Positions 23,663 to 33,068 of a stretch of 64,000 nucleotides of DNA are shown one piece after another. The notes beneath the pieces were generated by a model. It ran no database searches and had not been told where the DNA came from. It saw nothing but the letters and a program-made list of their open reading frames with translations. The translations under genes were made by a program, and so were the position numbers. Positions within the stretch are counted from its first letter, which is position 1, and the number at the start of each line of letters is the position of its first letter. Source of the stretch: JAHBNG01 sp039028975 (GTDB lineage: Bacteria; Chloroflexota; Anaerolineae; Caldilineales; Caldilineaceae). The DNA lies in NCBI GenBank assembly GCA_039028975.1, contig JBCCHB010000001.1:62001-126000 (forward strand), given 5' to 3'.

Positions 23663-25093
23663 CTAATGAACATGCGGATGCGTGTGCGGATGACTATGTG
23701 GATGCACGTGTCCATGCTCTTGATCATACTCTGCCTCAATCTCATCCTCGGGCAGCCGAATCACCTTAGGATTGGGGTTGCGCTTTTTGGGTGGTATCTG
23801 CGGTTCGCCCGGGCCTTCTGGGAAGAGCTCCAGGCTGTCCATGGGTAGGACATATCCATTCTTGACCACTTGGGTGACGTTCGCGATGGCCTTAATGTCG
23901 GCAATCGGATCGCCCTCCACAATGGTGATGTCCGCGGTTTTGCCTACTTCGAGGGTGCCTACCTCATCCAAAATGCCAAAGGCTTCGGCACAATAACGGG
24001 TAGCTGCGAGCAGCACTTCCCGATTGGGCAGGCCAGCTTCAGACATGAGCTGCAGCCCGATGGCGTAGTCTCCAAACTCGGAGATGGCGTCGGTCCCCAT
24101 GAGGAAGCGGCGTGCGCCCATTTCATAGAGCTTGCCCGTGGCGTAGAGCTGGCCTTCCTGCTTCCAGGAGAAGAAACGCAGATTTTCGGCCTCTTTTTCG
24201 GTCAGCTCACGCTGCTCTTGCAGGTTAAGCATCTTTTCCTTGCGTCGATAGCCGGTCTGAATGGTGGGGCTGAGCCAGATTTCGTTCTCGATCATCCGCT
24301 CGGCGATCTCTCGGTTGAAGCGGCGGGTGTCATCTAGCTCCACGAACTCATAGTGTTCGATGCAGTCAAACTCGGCCTCGACCGCGTTGGCTATCGACTC
24401 GGTGGGGATGGCATGGACCGTGCAGATCTTGCCGTGACGATGGGTTTCGTCGGCAATGGCCCGCAGCTCGCCCACGGTGAAAGAGGCGCGTCGGTTGTCG
24501 GTAATGTAAGTGCCACCACCAGATCCCATGACTTTGATAAAATCGGCCCCTTCTTTAACCAGCTTGCGCACGGCCTTGCGACATTCGATTTCTCCATCAG
24601 CCTCTTCATTGCAGAAGTGGAAGTGACCGCCAGTTATGGTGATGGCCCGTCCACAAACATGCAAGGTGGGAAAGCCTTTGAAGAGATCGGCGCTGGCTCC
24701 ATCTTTCAGGTCAAAGGTGATGCGGTTGCGTGCGCCCAGATCGCGCATGGTGGTGACACCCGCTTTCATCAGGTGGCGGTAGGCGTTACGCACACTGCGC
24801 AGCAGCATCAGGCCATCGTTGTCAACTGGGTTAACGTGATCGTATGACTTTGGACCGCTCATGCGTTCACCCGTGCCGTACATTAAGTGGGTGTGCGAAT
24901 CCATGAGACCGGGTAGAATCGTTCCCTCTGGGAAGTCGAGGATGCGGGCGTTTTCTGGTGCTTCCGGTGCTTCTATGCCGTAGACGCCGATGATCTGCTT
25001 GCCTTCGATCCAAATGCTGGCCCCGTTCCAATGTTCGGTTCCCATCGCGTCAAATAACCGCGCTCCGCGGATGATGGTGAGTTCGTGTTCCAT
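23663..25093 (-). CDS. amidohydrolase family protein (imidazolonepropionase-like) with His-rich tail
   Basis: 476 residues. Metal site: H67-x-H69 (DSHTHLM), K187 (FIKVMGSGGG), H227 (CTVHA), H247 (CIEHYEF), D335 (MGTDA), the complete set for the binuclear metal-dependent hydrolase subtype that includes Xaa-Pro dipeptidase-type amidohydrolases. The last 17 residues alternate His with other residues, nine histidines in all (460-476), an unusual metal-binding tail. GGAG lies 10 bases before the ATG at 25093. Substrate is probably a cyclic amide or a dipeptide, not specified by sequence. Confidence 0.82.
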   Translation of the reverse strand: MEHELTIIRGARLFDAMGTEHWNGASIWIEGKQIIGVYGIEAPEAPENARILDFPEGTILPGLMDSHTHLMYGTGERMSGPKSYDHVNPVDNDGLMLLRSVRNAYRHLMKAGVTTMRDLGARNRITFDLKDGASADLFKGFPTLHVCGRAITITGGHFHFCNEEADGEIECRKAVRKLVKEGADFIKVMGSGGGTYITDNRRASFTVGELRAIADETHRHGKICTVHAIPTESIANAVEAEFDCIEHYEFVELDDTRRFNREIAERMIENEIWLSPTIQTGYRRKEKMLNLQEQRELTEKEAENLRFFSWKQEGQLYATGKLYEMGARRFLMGTDAISEFGDYAIGLQLMSEAGLPNREVLLAATRYCAEAFGILDEVGTLEVGKTADITIVEGDPIADIKAIANVTQVVKNGYVLPMDSLELFPEGPGEPQIPPKKRNPNPKVIRLPEDEIEAEYDQEHGHVHPHSHPHTHPHVH

Positions 25094-25360
25094 AGTTTTG
25101 GGTCTCCTTAAATTTATTCTCAGCAGATCGCAATCCAAACGAATCACGAGTCGTTACAGTAGCGTTTCTTCGCGAGGTGTACGTTGAATAGTTGAATAAT
25201 TCTGACTCTTACACCGAATAATCATGCGGAAAGATCCGTATCTCATCTGAGAAAGATACGGGGACTAATTCTAACAACATATATAATTAGCCCATGCGTT
25301 GCGTTTATTTCGTTTATATGGTATGCTTGACTCCATATGAATCAAAAGGAAGAACTGACC

Positions 25361-25819
25361 ATGTATATGCAAGCAATTGATCCGGTTAAACCAACTGAGG
25401 CTGAAGCGACTCTCGCACAGGAAACGAGCCGTCGTTTGGCAGCGTTGCTTGGTGAAAAGCCGGAAGTAAAAGTCCAGTTTTTGGAAGAAAACAGTGCCGA
25501 TACCGTGCTGACAATTCCGGCTTCCGCAATGCGATTGCTACAACATATTCTTGCTGAGATGGCGCTAGGCAATGCTGTCACTTTAACACCCATTCAGGCT
25601 GAGCTTAGCACACAGCAAGCAGCTGATATTCTAAATATATCACGTCCTTATCTGGTACAGCTCTTGGAAAATGGTGAGATACCTTATCGTAAGGTAGGTA
25701 CTCATCGTCGCGTTCTTTTGGAAGATGTTGTTCAGTATAAAAATGATGTAAAAGCAAAACGGCGCAAGGTTTTAGAAGAATTGACTGCCCAAGCCCAAGA
25801 GTTAAACATGGGATATTGA
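25361..25819 (+). CDS. excisionase-type HTH antitoxin without adjacent toxin
   Basis: 152 residues. The C-terminal part (82-125: LSTQQAADILNISRPYLVQL and GTHRRVLLEDVVQYK) is a MerR/excisionase-type helix-turn-helix; the N-terminal 75 residues match DNA-binding antitoxins paired with PIN-domain toxins. AAGGAAG precedes the ATG at 25361 by 9 bases. Normally a PIN toxin gene follows with a short overlap; here a convergent gene ends 8 bases later, so the toxin has been lost. It may persist as a solitary regulator. Confidence 0.7.
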   Translation: MYMQAIDPVKPTEAEATLAQETSRRLAALLGEKPEVKVQFLEENSADTVLTIPASAMRLLQHILAEMALGNAVTLTPIQAELSTQQAADILNISRPYLVQLLENGEIPYRKVGTHRRVLLEDVVQYKNDVKAKRRKVLEELTAQAQELNMGY

Positions 25820-25826
25820 ACCTATG

Positions 25827-26663
25827 TCAAGCATAAGGCTTATACCCCTGCCCGTAAATCGTCGAATCGTCCAGCGCCACCATCGTCTCCTGGACGGTGC
25901 GCACCACGTTGTTCAAGGCCATATCGTGATCCAGCGGATGGCCCAGACCGTACTTGGTCATGACAGCGATGATGTAGGGACGGCGCTCTAGGAAGACGAT
26001 GCCTGCGTCGCAGCGGACCCGAGTCATGCCGCCTGGTTTGCTGGCGACTGTTATCCCAGGCAATGCGCGCATGATGGGGCCGCGATTCGGTTTCTTGAGG
26101 ATGGTCAGCGTCTGTTCGGCTACTTGCTTAGTGGGACGGCCATGATAGAGATGTTCGAGCATGGTCACGCATTCGGCTGGCGTCGAGATGTTTTCATCAT
26201 CGCGGGCCACGGCTTCGTAATCTTGCATCTTGCGGCGGAGCTTGGTTTCGGTGAGGCCCAGATCACTCAGCATAGCGTTGGTCTCATCAAAACCCGCCAT
26301 GTCAATGCAGAGATTTGTTGTGGTATTATCCGAGACGATGATCATGAGGTTGGCCAGATCCAGAATACTCAGTTCAACTTCACCATCTAAATAATTGAGT
26401 ACGCCGCTACCTGGCGTCAACATCTCTTTCGTAACCAGAATCTTCTCGGCCATATCCAGTTCGCCCCGTTCTGCCTTCATGAATAGCTGAGTCAGTACGT
26501 GAATTTTGATGGTTGATGCCGTGGGAAAGATCTCGTCGCTGCGCACGTGCAGGCTATTTTCGCCACTCAATTCCTTGACGCAAACGCCCATGACGCCAGC
26601 GAATGCGTCACATTGCTCGTTGACCTGTCTCTCTAGTCGTTGCCAAAATGAAGTGTCGCTCAT
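25827..26663 (-). CDS. class A beta-lactamase-like serine hydrolase
   Basis: 278 residues with the serine-hydrolase triad of motifs: S50-x-x-K53 (TASTIK), S111-D-N113, and K209-P-G (ASKPGG). No signal peptide is visible, unlike secreted beta-lactamases. The ATG at 26663 overlaps the stop of the upstream M20 gene by ATGA, so the two are translationally coupled. The pairing with a peptidase suggests a role in peptide or amide hydrolysis, but antibiotic hydrolysis cannot be excluded. Confidence 0.82.
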   Translation of the reverse strand: MSDTSFWQRLERQVNEQCDAFAGVMGVCVKELSGENSLHVRSDEIFPTASTIKIHVLTQLFMKAERGELDMAEKILVTKEMLTPGSGVLNYLDGEVELSILDLANLMIIVSDNTTTNLCIDMAGFDETNAMLSDLGLTETKLRRKMQDYEAVARDDENISTPAECVTMLEHLYHGRPTKQVAEQTLTILKKPNRGPIMRALPGITVASKPGGMTRVRCDAGIVFLERRPYIIAVMTKYGLGHPLDHDMALNNVVRTVQETMVALDDSTIYGQGYKPYA

Positions 26664-28117
26664 GTCCAATCTCCCGGGTATGCTGCATAGCTGTAAAGTA
26701 GATCCACAAACGACTGCTCCAGCTCAACCAAGCCGCCTACTTTGCCATCACCCTCGATGACCAAAAACTCGTTGCCTTCCGAATGGCCGCTGGCGTAGCT
26801 CATGCCCGAACTGCCCAAGACCTTCAAGCCGAGTAGCTGGCTGAAGGCCCCTGATGGTCCGCTGGCCCCGCGGCGCGGCCAAATGACAGGCTCCACGCCC
26901 CACTCTTCAAAGAAGCGGATGGCCGATTGCGTTAGATCATCCCGCAGGCCAATGGATTGGGCACCCACCGACATGAGGACTTCGATCTGGATATCCTCGT
27001 AGCCGTTCTTGTCCAGATGGGCGCGAATTTTTTGGACGCAAACTTCTGGGTCCAGATGAGGGGGCAGGCGGTGGTCGATGGTACACTGGGCAATGGCGGG
27101 CAAGGTCCAAAGCGTTGTGCCAGGCCCAGTATAGCCTGACCGTAGACCGTTGATGTTCATGGTAGGCAGGAAGCAATAGCGGTGGAAGACCTCGATGCCG
27201 GTGGCGTCGTTGATAAATTTGTTGATGCGCTCTGGATCGCCAATGCCCGGTACGGTTTCGGCTTCCTTTCCGGCGTAGCGAGTGGCCAGGGCTTCGAGCA
27301 GCTCTAGCTCATCAGCACTGGGTTCGTAGAGGTCATCATAAAAGCCGTCGACTAGAATGCGATGTTCCGCCGGATCGTAGAGGGTGGAGAGGGCGTGAAC
27401 CAGCCGCCACGTGGGATGATCGACCACACCCATGGTCGATGAGTGGGTTGGCCCACCGATAGGCCCCCGCCCCCACGCTTCGCCAGAGCAGGTCAGTTCT
27501 ATGTGCAGGCAGCCCTTGTTCCCCAGCGGCAACATGACTTCGCCATTGGGGGCTTGGCAGGGACGTGGTGCCAGCAGCCCATCAGCCTTTTCGAGGTGAT
27601 GACGATAGCGCTCAATCAACAGGGGAATGTGGAGGCTGCCCACAAACTCTTCGCCCTCGCAGACAAACATGAGGTTGACGGGCAGCGTGCCTTCCACCTC
27701 TTTGATGGCAAACAAGGCATTGAGTAACGCCATCAGCCCCCCTTTGTTGCCGCCGCCCCGCCCGTAAAGCACAGCAGAAAACGGGTCGTGGGCTTCGATA
27801 ACGCCGCCAAATGGATCATGATCCCAGCCAGTGCCGACAATATTTGTATCGAAGTAACCATAGACGGCCAGCGTCTTGGGCGCGCCTGCGTCGTAGTAGG
27901 CCCAAACCGAAGGCAGTTCCGGTGTCTCGGCAATCTCCGCTTCCTGGCAACCAAGGGCCTGAAAGTGAGAGAGCAAGAGTTCCGCGCACTCGCGCACGCC
28001 GTGGTTCTCGCGGCTAACGCTGGGCTGCATGATGAAGGCTCTTAAACGCTCTAAATGGGCGTCTTTTTGAGCCTGGATAGTGGCATGGACTTCAGTTCGT
28101 TTGGTTAGTGGTGGCAT
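26660..28117 (-). CDS. M20 peptidase-like protein with altered metal ligands
   Basis: 485 residues, M20/ArgE/DapE fold with an inserted dimerisation domain. The catalytic pieces are shifted: the GHxD motif reads GYFD (Y88 in place of His, D90 kept), and the bridging Asp is N124 (GRGGGNKGG). The acidic CEGEEF is present (E156/E157) and a late His remains (SGHSEGNEF). Two of five metal ligands are therefore replaced, so it may be inactive, mono-metal, or a distinct subfamily. It heads a coupled pair with the beta-lactamase-like gene and follows an oligopeptide permease set, consistent with processing imported peptides. Confidence 0.78.
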   Translation of the reverse strand: MPPLTKRTEVHATIQAQKDAHLERLRAFIMQPSVSRENHGVRECAELLLSHFQALGCQEAEIAETPELPSVWAYYDAGAPKTLAVYGYFDTNIVGTGWDHDPFGGVIEAHDPFSAVLYGRGGGNKGGLMALLNALFAIKEVEGTLPVNLMFVCEGEEFVGSLHIPLLIERYRHHLEKADGLLAPRPCQAPNGEVMLPLGNKGCLHIELTCSGEAWGRGPIGGPTHSSTMGVVDHPTWRLVHALSTLYDPAEHRILVDGFYDDLYEPSADELELLEALATRYAGKEAETVPGIGDPERINKFINDATGIEVFHRYCFLPTMNINGLRSGYTGPGTTLWTLPAIAQCTIDHRLPPHLDPEVCVQKIRAHLDKNGYEDIQIEVLMSVGAQSIGLRDDLTQSAIRFFEEWGVEPVIWPRRGASGPSGAFSQLLGLKVLGSSGMSYASGHSEGNEFLVIEGDGKVGGLVELEQSFVDLLYSYAAYPGDWT

Positions 28118-28339
28118 AGTCTTCTCGCTGGGTGTTTAATGATGCTGGTTTAAAAGCTTTCAGCTATTCAGCCATCAGCGTTCAGCCAGAATTTGGCCAT
28201 GTAGGTGGCTGATTTTTATACTTTCCTATTAAAGTAGCGAAATTTCGAGTACACTGTACCAGAAGAAAGGGCGTTTACCTCAACGGTATTTCGTTGACCG
28301 TGGTAGGGCAATCGCTTACTGGCTACCTGAAATCTGGAT

Positions 28340-29284
28340 TTAGCGCAACGACCGCGGATCAAACGCATCCCGCAGGCCGTCGCCTACAAAGTTCACGCAG
28401 AGTACGGTAATCAGGATCAGCAGCCCCGGAAAGATGGCAATCCACGGCGCGGTCACCAGATAAGCCTGAGCGCGGTTGAGCATACTGCCCCAAGTAGCGG
28501 TCGGCGGCTGCACGCCTAGCCCCAGAAAGCTCAACGATGCTTCGAAGATAATGGCCCGCCCCACACCCAGCGTGGCCGCCACTACAATCGGAGCCAACGT
28601 ATTTGGCACGATATAGCGCAGCAGAATCCGCCAGGAACGTACACCCAACGAACGGGCCGCCAGCACAAAATCCTGCTCCTTAAGCGAAAGCACGTTGGCC
28701 CGCACAATCCGGCTGACTCGCATCCACGAGAGCGCGCCGATAACCACGGTGATGAGAAGCACGTTTCCCACGCCAAAACGGCCGTCAAGGACTCTGGTCA
28801 AGACAATCAAAATAAAGAGGGTTGGGATGCTTAACAGGGCGTCGGTAAAGCGCATGAGGACATTGTCGATCCAGCCAGAATTGTAACCCGCCGCCGTCCC
28901 CACCGTGACGCCAATGGTCATGCTGATGAGGGCGGCTAAGATCCCGATGCGCAACGAGATCTGACCTCCAAAGAGCGAGCGCAGAAAGATGTCCCGCCCC
29001 ACATCGTCCATGCCAAAGGGATTGGCCCAGGTTGGTGGCGTGCGCATCATTGTGACTTCGATCCGATTGGCCGCATCTTCCGAGACAAAGAGGGAAACGC
29101 CAAACGAGGCTACTGTCAACACCAGTAAAACCACCAAGCTAATCATGGCCGGTTTGTGACGCAGAAAGCGTCGCCAGAACATGCGCCACATGCTTTCGGG
29201 CGGGCGCGTAAATTCGGAAAGGGTGGCGGTTTGGGCAACCGAGTCAGTAGATAACGTCACACTAGCACCTGCCTTACTCGTCAT
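28340..29284 (-). CDS. oligopeptide ABC transporter permease, DppC-type (system 1)
   Basis: 314 residues from the ATG at 29284, which overlaps the stop of the DppB-type gene by ATGA. A Ser/Thr-rich N-terminal tail precedes about six membrane helices. The cytoplasmic coupling motif reads EQDFVLAARSLG, and the protein ends in LRDAFDPRSLR as in DppC/OppC. It pairs with the permease at 29281 and the binding protein at 30536. No ATPase gene accompanies the set. Confidence 0.9.
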   Translation of the reverse strand: MTSKAGASVTLSTDSVAQTATLSEFTRPPESMWRMFWRRFLRHKPAMISLVVLLVLTVASFGVSLFVSEDAANRIEVTMMRTPPTWANPFGMDDVGRDIFLRSLFGGQISLRIGILAALISMTIGVTVGTAAGYNSGWIDNVLMRFTDALLSIPTLFILIVLTRVLDGRFGVGNVLLITVVIGALSWMRVSRIVRANVLSLKEQDFVLAARSLGVRSWRILLRYIVPNTLAPIVVAATLGVGRAIIFEASLSFLGLGVQPPTATWGSMLNRAQAYLVTAPWIAIFPGLLILITVLCVNFVGDGLRDAFDPRSLR

Positions 29285-30246
29285 GAATAGTTGATTCTGG
29301 GATCGACCGCGGCGTAGAGAATATCGGCCAACAGATTGAAAAAGACGGTCATGATCGCCACAAAGAGCATCACGGCCATGAGTACCGGAATGTCGGTCCG
29401 TTCCGCCGCCGACCAAAAGAGCCGCCCAATGCCCGGCCAGGCAAAGATGGTTTCGATCACGATGGTACCGGACAAAAAGTTGGGCAGATCAAGCCCGATC
29501 AACGTAATTAGCGGCAGCAGTACATTCTTGAAGACGTGGCGCATCAGAATGGTGTATTGACGCAAGCCCTTGGCCTTGGCCGTGTTCACATAGTCTAGGT
29601 GAAGCTGCTCCAAAACCTCAGAGCGAATGTAGCGAATGTAACGGGCACAGACCACCACGGAAAGGGTAACCGCTGGCAGAATGGCGTGGCGCAATACTTG
29701 GGGCGCGGTTTTACCAACCTCTAAATCATACATACCACCCACTGGCAAAGACGGCAATCCGAGTGATTTGAATTGGACGGAAAAGAGGTAGATGAGCATC
29801 AGTCCCAACCAAAAGCTGGGCATGGCAATTCCCACAAAGCTCAGCGCGGTTACCACGTGATCAAAGATCGAATATTGGCGTAGCGCTGTCGCAATGCCTA
29901 GAACAATGGCCAGCACCAGAATCAGCGTGTACGAAATGGCGACCAGGACCAGCGTATTGGGCAAACGCTCCAGGACCATGTCGACTACAGACTCGCGGGT
30001 AAAGTAGGAGGTTCCCCAGTTGCCGGTAGCCATATTGCGGAGCCAATTTAGATACTGGATCGGCGCGGGCTGATCCAGCCCATATTTGGCCTTCAGCCGC
30101 GCAATATCCTCCGAGGTCAGCGATGCGTCGACCGTATAGGCCGCCAGCGGATCGCCTGTGGCCTGAATGATCATAAACATGATAAATGAAATGAACAACA
30201 GGAGGGGGATGGCCTGGAGCAGACGCCGTGAGATGTAATTGCCCAT
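29281..30246 (-). CDS. oligopeptide ABC transporter permease, DppB-type (system 1)
   Basis: 321 residues with six predicted membrane helices, the DppB N-terminus (YISRRLLQAIPLLLFISF), the periplasmic motif DQPAPIQYLNWL, and the coupling region DYVNTAKAKGL. C-terminal DPRINYS is the usual DppB ending. It lies downstream of the binding-protein gene on the minus strand and upstream of its DppC partner. Confidence 0.9.
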   Translation of the reverse strand: MGNYISRRLLQAIPLLLFISFIMFMIIQATGDPLAAYTVDASLTSEDIARLKAKYGLDQPAPIQYLNWLRNMATGNWGTSYFTRESVVDMVLERLPNTLVLVAISYTLILVLAIVLGIATALRQYSIFDHVVTALSFVGIAMPSFWLGLMLIYLFSVQFKSLGLPSLPVGGMYDLEVGKTAPQVLRHAILPAVTLSVVVCARYIRYIRSEVLEQLHLDYVNTAKAKGLRQYTILMRHVFKNVLLPLITLIGLDLPNFLSGTIVIETIFAWPGIGRLFWSAAERTDIPVLMAVMLFVAIMTVFFNLLADILYAAVDPRINYS

Positions 30247-30535
30247 AGTTTTAGGTCAGTCGGTAATCGGTAAACCAGTATTCAGTATGTCGGTAATCGG
30301 TAGGTCGGTAGGTCGGTTCGTGGTGTCCGCCCCGCCGTGAACGGACGGGGCTACCAAGCGACGCCTGCTAAACCAGGCTTGTTCGCTAATGAGCCAGCCC
30401 CTTTTAAGGGGCGTCGATTGATAGCACGGCGGATTTATCCCCGTGCGGACGTCAATCCCACGCGGGTATCAATCCCATGCTGGCATCTACCACTGTACCG
30501 ACTTACTGACCTACCGACCACCGACTCACACTCTT
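30247..30535. repeat. GGTCGGTAATCGGT phrase repeats flanking a structured segment
   Basis: Bases about 30250-30320 are built of CGGTAATCGGTAGGTCGGT-type units, and about 30495-30530 carry the complementary form (TACCGACTTACTGACCTACC). The two arms can pair. Between them is the structured RNA candidate at 30325-30491, as if that element had inserted into, or is framed by, the repeat. Confidence 0.6.
30325..30491 (+). ncRNA. structured RNA candidate resembling HEARO / IscB omega-RNA
   Basis: A dense set of stems: CCCCG-CCGT (30330-30338) with ACGG-A-CGGGG (30341-30350); long-range CGACGC (30359-30364) with GCGTCG (30411-30416); inside it GCCTG/CAGGC (30363-30378) and GCCCCTT/AAGGGGC (30397-30412); then GCACGG/CCGTGC (30424-30446), followed by two tandem TCAATCCCA-GC-GG motifs. 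From memory, GTGCGGACGTCAATCC and this stem order are like HEARO RNAs that guide IscB. No IscB or TnpB ORF follows, so it would be an orphan copy. It is antisense to the transport operon. Confidence 0.5.
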
Positions 30536-32239
30536 CTACTGCACCAGATCCCATTCGTGAATGTTGCCATACCAAACCGTAAACGGACGCAGTTCGAAGT
30601 TCTCGACCGCGACATTCACACCGTAATGGCGGCCTGTGGCAAAGAGATAGATTGCATAGGCATCTTCGTGCATTATCTTTTGAGCTTCGAAGATAAGCGC
30701 GTTGCGGGCCTCGTCATCAAATTCGGTTTGGGCCGCAATCAAAAGCTCATCGACGGCGGGGTTGCAGTAACGATGCCACTGAGCACCACCAGGGTTATCG
30801 GGTGTGGCAACCTCGTCGCAGAGGAAGCGGTTGGAGATTTCTGGATCGGGCGCACGCAGACCGTGGCTCCAACCACCCATCTCATAATCACCGTGGGACC
30901 AAACGCCATTCTGATCCCAGGTGCCAAAGAGTTCCGCGGTGCGGCGATTCTCAATGACCATCTCGACGCCGACGTCCTTGAGCATCTGCTGCACCAGCAA
31001 CTGGACCTGCTCGCGCTGGAGAACGCCAGACGTTGTGGCGTGGGTAAAGCTAAGCTTGGTGCCGTCGTCAACGCCTTCTACGCCAGTTGCCTCACGGACG
31101 CCATCTCCATCACCATCTACCCAACCAAGACCATCCAACAGAGCCATGGCCCCTTCAGGATCGTACTCATAGGGAACCAAGTCAGGATTTTGCCATATGG
31201 TGCCGTGCCACTCGCTACCGACATTGATTTCGGCCAGACCGTTCAAGATGCTGTCAATGATGAGCTGGCGATCGATGGCATGGTGGAGGGCAACACGCAG
31301 GTCTTTTGCGGCAAAGATGGGTGCTTGGGAAACGTCACCATTCATCACATAACGTTCACCGCCTGCTGGCGGTACCTGTACCAGGTCGATGATGCCCGCG
31401 CCTTCCAACTCTTGCAGTTTGGGCACGTTGGCGGCACGCAGACCCCATGCAATATCAACTTCGCCTACCTCTAGAGCCGCCAACAACGCCTCGGTGCTAG
31501 GGTAGATGACAATGAAGAACTTGTCGATGCTGGGGCGTCCCTGCCAGTAGTCATCAAACGCTTCATACTCGATGAACTCGCCTGGCTTCCAATCAACGAT
31601 CTTAAAAGGGCCAAAGCCGACGGGCGTGCGCATGGCTTGCGATTCATCCAAACCTGGCGAGTTTTCTTCAATCACGTGGGCGGGCAGCACAAAGTCGAAT
31701 AGAATCTTCCACGAGGCAAAGGGTTCGGCAAAGTTGACAACTACGGTCAGGTCATCGGGCGTCTCAATGGATTCGATCTTGTCGTAGCCTAAGCGGGTGA
31801 TGGGCGTGTTGTCGGGACTCATGATTGCTTCCCAAGTAGCCAATACGTCGGCGGAAGTCACCGTGGTGCCGTCGTGGAACATGACGCCTTCACGCAGGTT
31901 GTAGGTAACCTGACTACCATCGGGTGCAACCGTGCCAGCAGCGACCGATGGCACTTCGGTGGCCAGTTCGCCAATCCAGCTGCCCTCCGCATCCAGGAAG
32001 AGGAGTCCACGCTGGGCCGTCTTGGACGCCTGTAGCGAGTTACCACCCTGGGTGTACATCACGTTGAGAAATTCCAGCTCCTGGTTCATGCCCAGGCGTA
32101 CCACTTTGGCCTGGCCCTCCATGGCTTCGGACGACTCCTCTGCCATATCGGCTGAACTGGTTTCCCCAGCAGGGGCCGCGCAGGCCGCCATAATCAGCAG
32201 CATGGCAAGCAGGCTAAACAATAATCGTTTCTGTTTCAT
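30536..32239 (-). CDS. oligopeptide ABC transporter solute-binding lipoprotein (system 1)
   Basis: 567 residues, extracellular solute-binding family 5. Lipoprotein signal ends LLIMAAC with C20 as the lipid site, then an acidic Ser/Glu linker. The opening VVRLGMNQELEFLNVMYTQG and the central YNLREGVMFHDG motif define the family. It captures peptides or related solutes outside the membrane and passes them to the two downstream permeases. Confidence 0.9.
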   Translation of the reverse strand: MKQKRLLFSLLAMLLIMAACAAPAGETSSADMAEESSEAMEGQAKVVRLGMNQELEFLNVMYTQGGNSLQASKTAQRGLLFLDAEGSWIGELATEVPSVAAGTVAPDGSQVTYNLREGVMFHDGTTVTSADVLATWEAIMSPDNTPITRLGYDKIESIETPDDLTVVVNFAEPFASWKILFDFVLPAHVIEENSPGLDESQAMRTPVGFGPFKIVDWKPGEFIEYEAFDDYWQGRPSIDKFFIVIYPSTEALLAALEVGEVDIAWGLRAANVPKLQELEGAGIIDLVQVPPAGGERYVMNGDVSQAPIFAAKDLRVALHHAIDRQLIIDSILNGLAEINVGSEWHGTIWQNPDLVPYEYDPEGAMALLDGLGWVDGDGDGVREATGVEGVDDGTKLSFTHATTSGVLQREQVQLLVQQMLKDVGVEMVIENRRTAELFGTWDQNGVWSHGDYEMGGWSHGLRAPDPEISNRFLCDEVATPDNPGGAQWHRYCNPAVDELLIAAQTEFDDEARNALIFEAQKIMHEDAYAIYLFATGRHYGVNVAVENFELRPFTVWYGNIHEWDLVQ

Positions 32240-32332
32240 CGTTGCTCCTTATTAAATAGTGTATATATAGTAAAACTACAGAATTTTTAGAAAACAAATA
32301 ACCTGTTGTGAAACGTGGTGCTTGAATAGATA

Positions 32333-33055
32333 TCAACGTTCGCTAACGTGCTTCAAAAGCGGTGCCAGCGCTGGATCGTCTGGATCCAGACTGCCCAGCG
32401 GATTCTCCCTAGTCGGCATACCCACTAGCAGCGGAAGCAGTTGCGTACGACTAACTTCATAGACGCGACGCAATTCGGCCACCGGCTCTTGATGCTCATC
32501 GACCCGTAGATGAAGGGCTGGATACTCCTCTTTGTCATAGACCAGCAGCGACGCGGACTGGCGACCGCGATAGTCACCGCCCGTTTCATCGCCTGCCTCC
32601 AACGACTTGAGCAGCCGATCATGGAGTGGCAGATCGGCGTTGGCTTCAAATGCATGGGCCATTGCTTGGGTTGTGGTCTCGTCCACCATCATGTTGGCCG
32701 CAGCCACAAAGCCGTCGCCGACGATGTGCCCATTCCAGTCGATACACTGAGCACCTGTGAAACCTGCCGCTTTCCCGTGCGCATCGATCACGGCAAGCTG
32801 CCTTTGCTCCCGTCCTGGATCAGCCGCCAACACCGCATCCAACGCCTCTTCCGCCGATTGCCCCTGAGCCATCAGCTTCAACGAGTCGATGCCGAGATAA
32901 GGGTTTACAAAGGATTGGGTGGAGACGGCCCCTACCCCAGCTTGACCAAAAGAAGCCAATGAGCCAACGCCAGGCAGAGCCGTGCAGACTGAAGTCCCGA
33001 CCATGCCTGTGCGAGGGCAGTAGCCTGTAATCGAAAAAGTTGTCAGGATGACCAT
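32333..33055 (-). CDS. DUF1028 family Ntn-hydrolase-like protein
   Basis: 240 residues. TTFSITGYCPRTGMVG, then AGVGAVSTQSFVNPYLG, GLxLMAQGQSAEEAL and the VGDGFVAAANMM core are diagnostic of DUF1028, a family with a predicted Ntn-hydrolase fold and unknown substrate often found near peptide transporters and peptidases. The mature nucleophile would be the Thr/Ser after processing; this is not resolvable here. It lies 13 bases downstream of the binding-protein gene of system 2 and is probably co-transcribed. Confidence 0.85.
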   Translation of the reverse strand: MVILTTFSITGYCPRTGMVGTSVCTALPGVGSLASFGQAGVGAVSTQSFVNPYLGIDSLKLMAQGQSAEEALDAVLAADPGREQRQLAVIDAHGKAAGFTGAQCIDWNGHIVGDGFVAAANMMVDETTTQAMAHAFEANADLPLHDRLLKSLEAGDETGGDYRGRQSASLLVYDKEEYPALHLRVDEHQEPVAELRRVYEVSRTQLLPLLVGMPTRENPLGSLDPDDPALAPLLKHVSER

Positions 33056-33068
33056 ATCTGCTACTCGC

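Noticed and set aside
30443..31474. Long plus-strand open frame of 343 codons
   Set aside because: It is antisense to the system 1 binding lipoprotein, whose family motifs and lipobox are clear; the plus frame has no recognisable domain.
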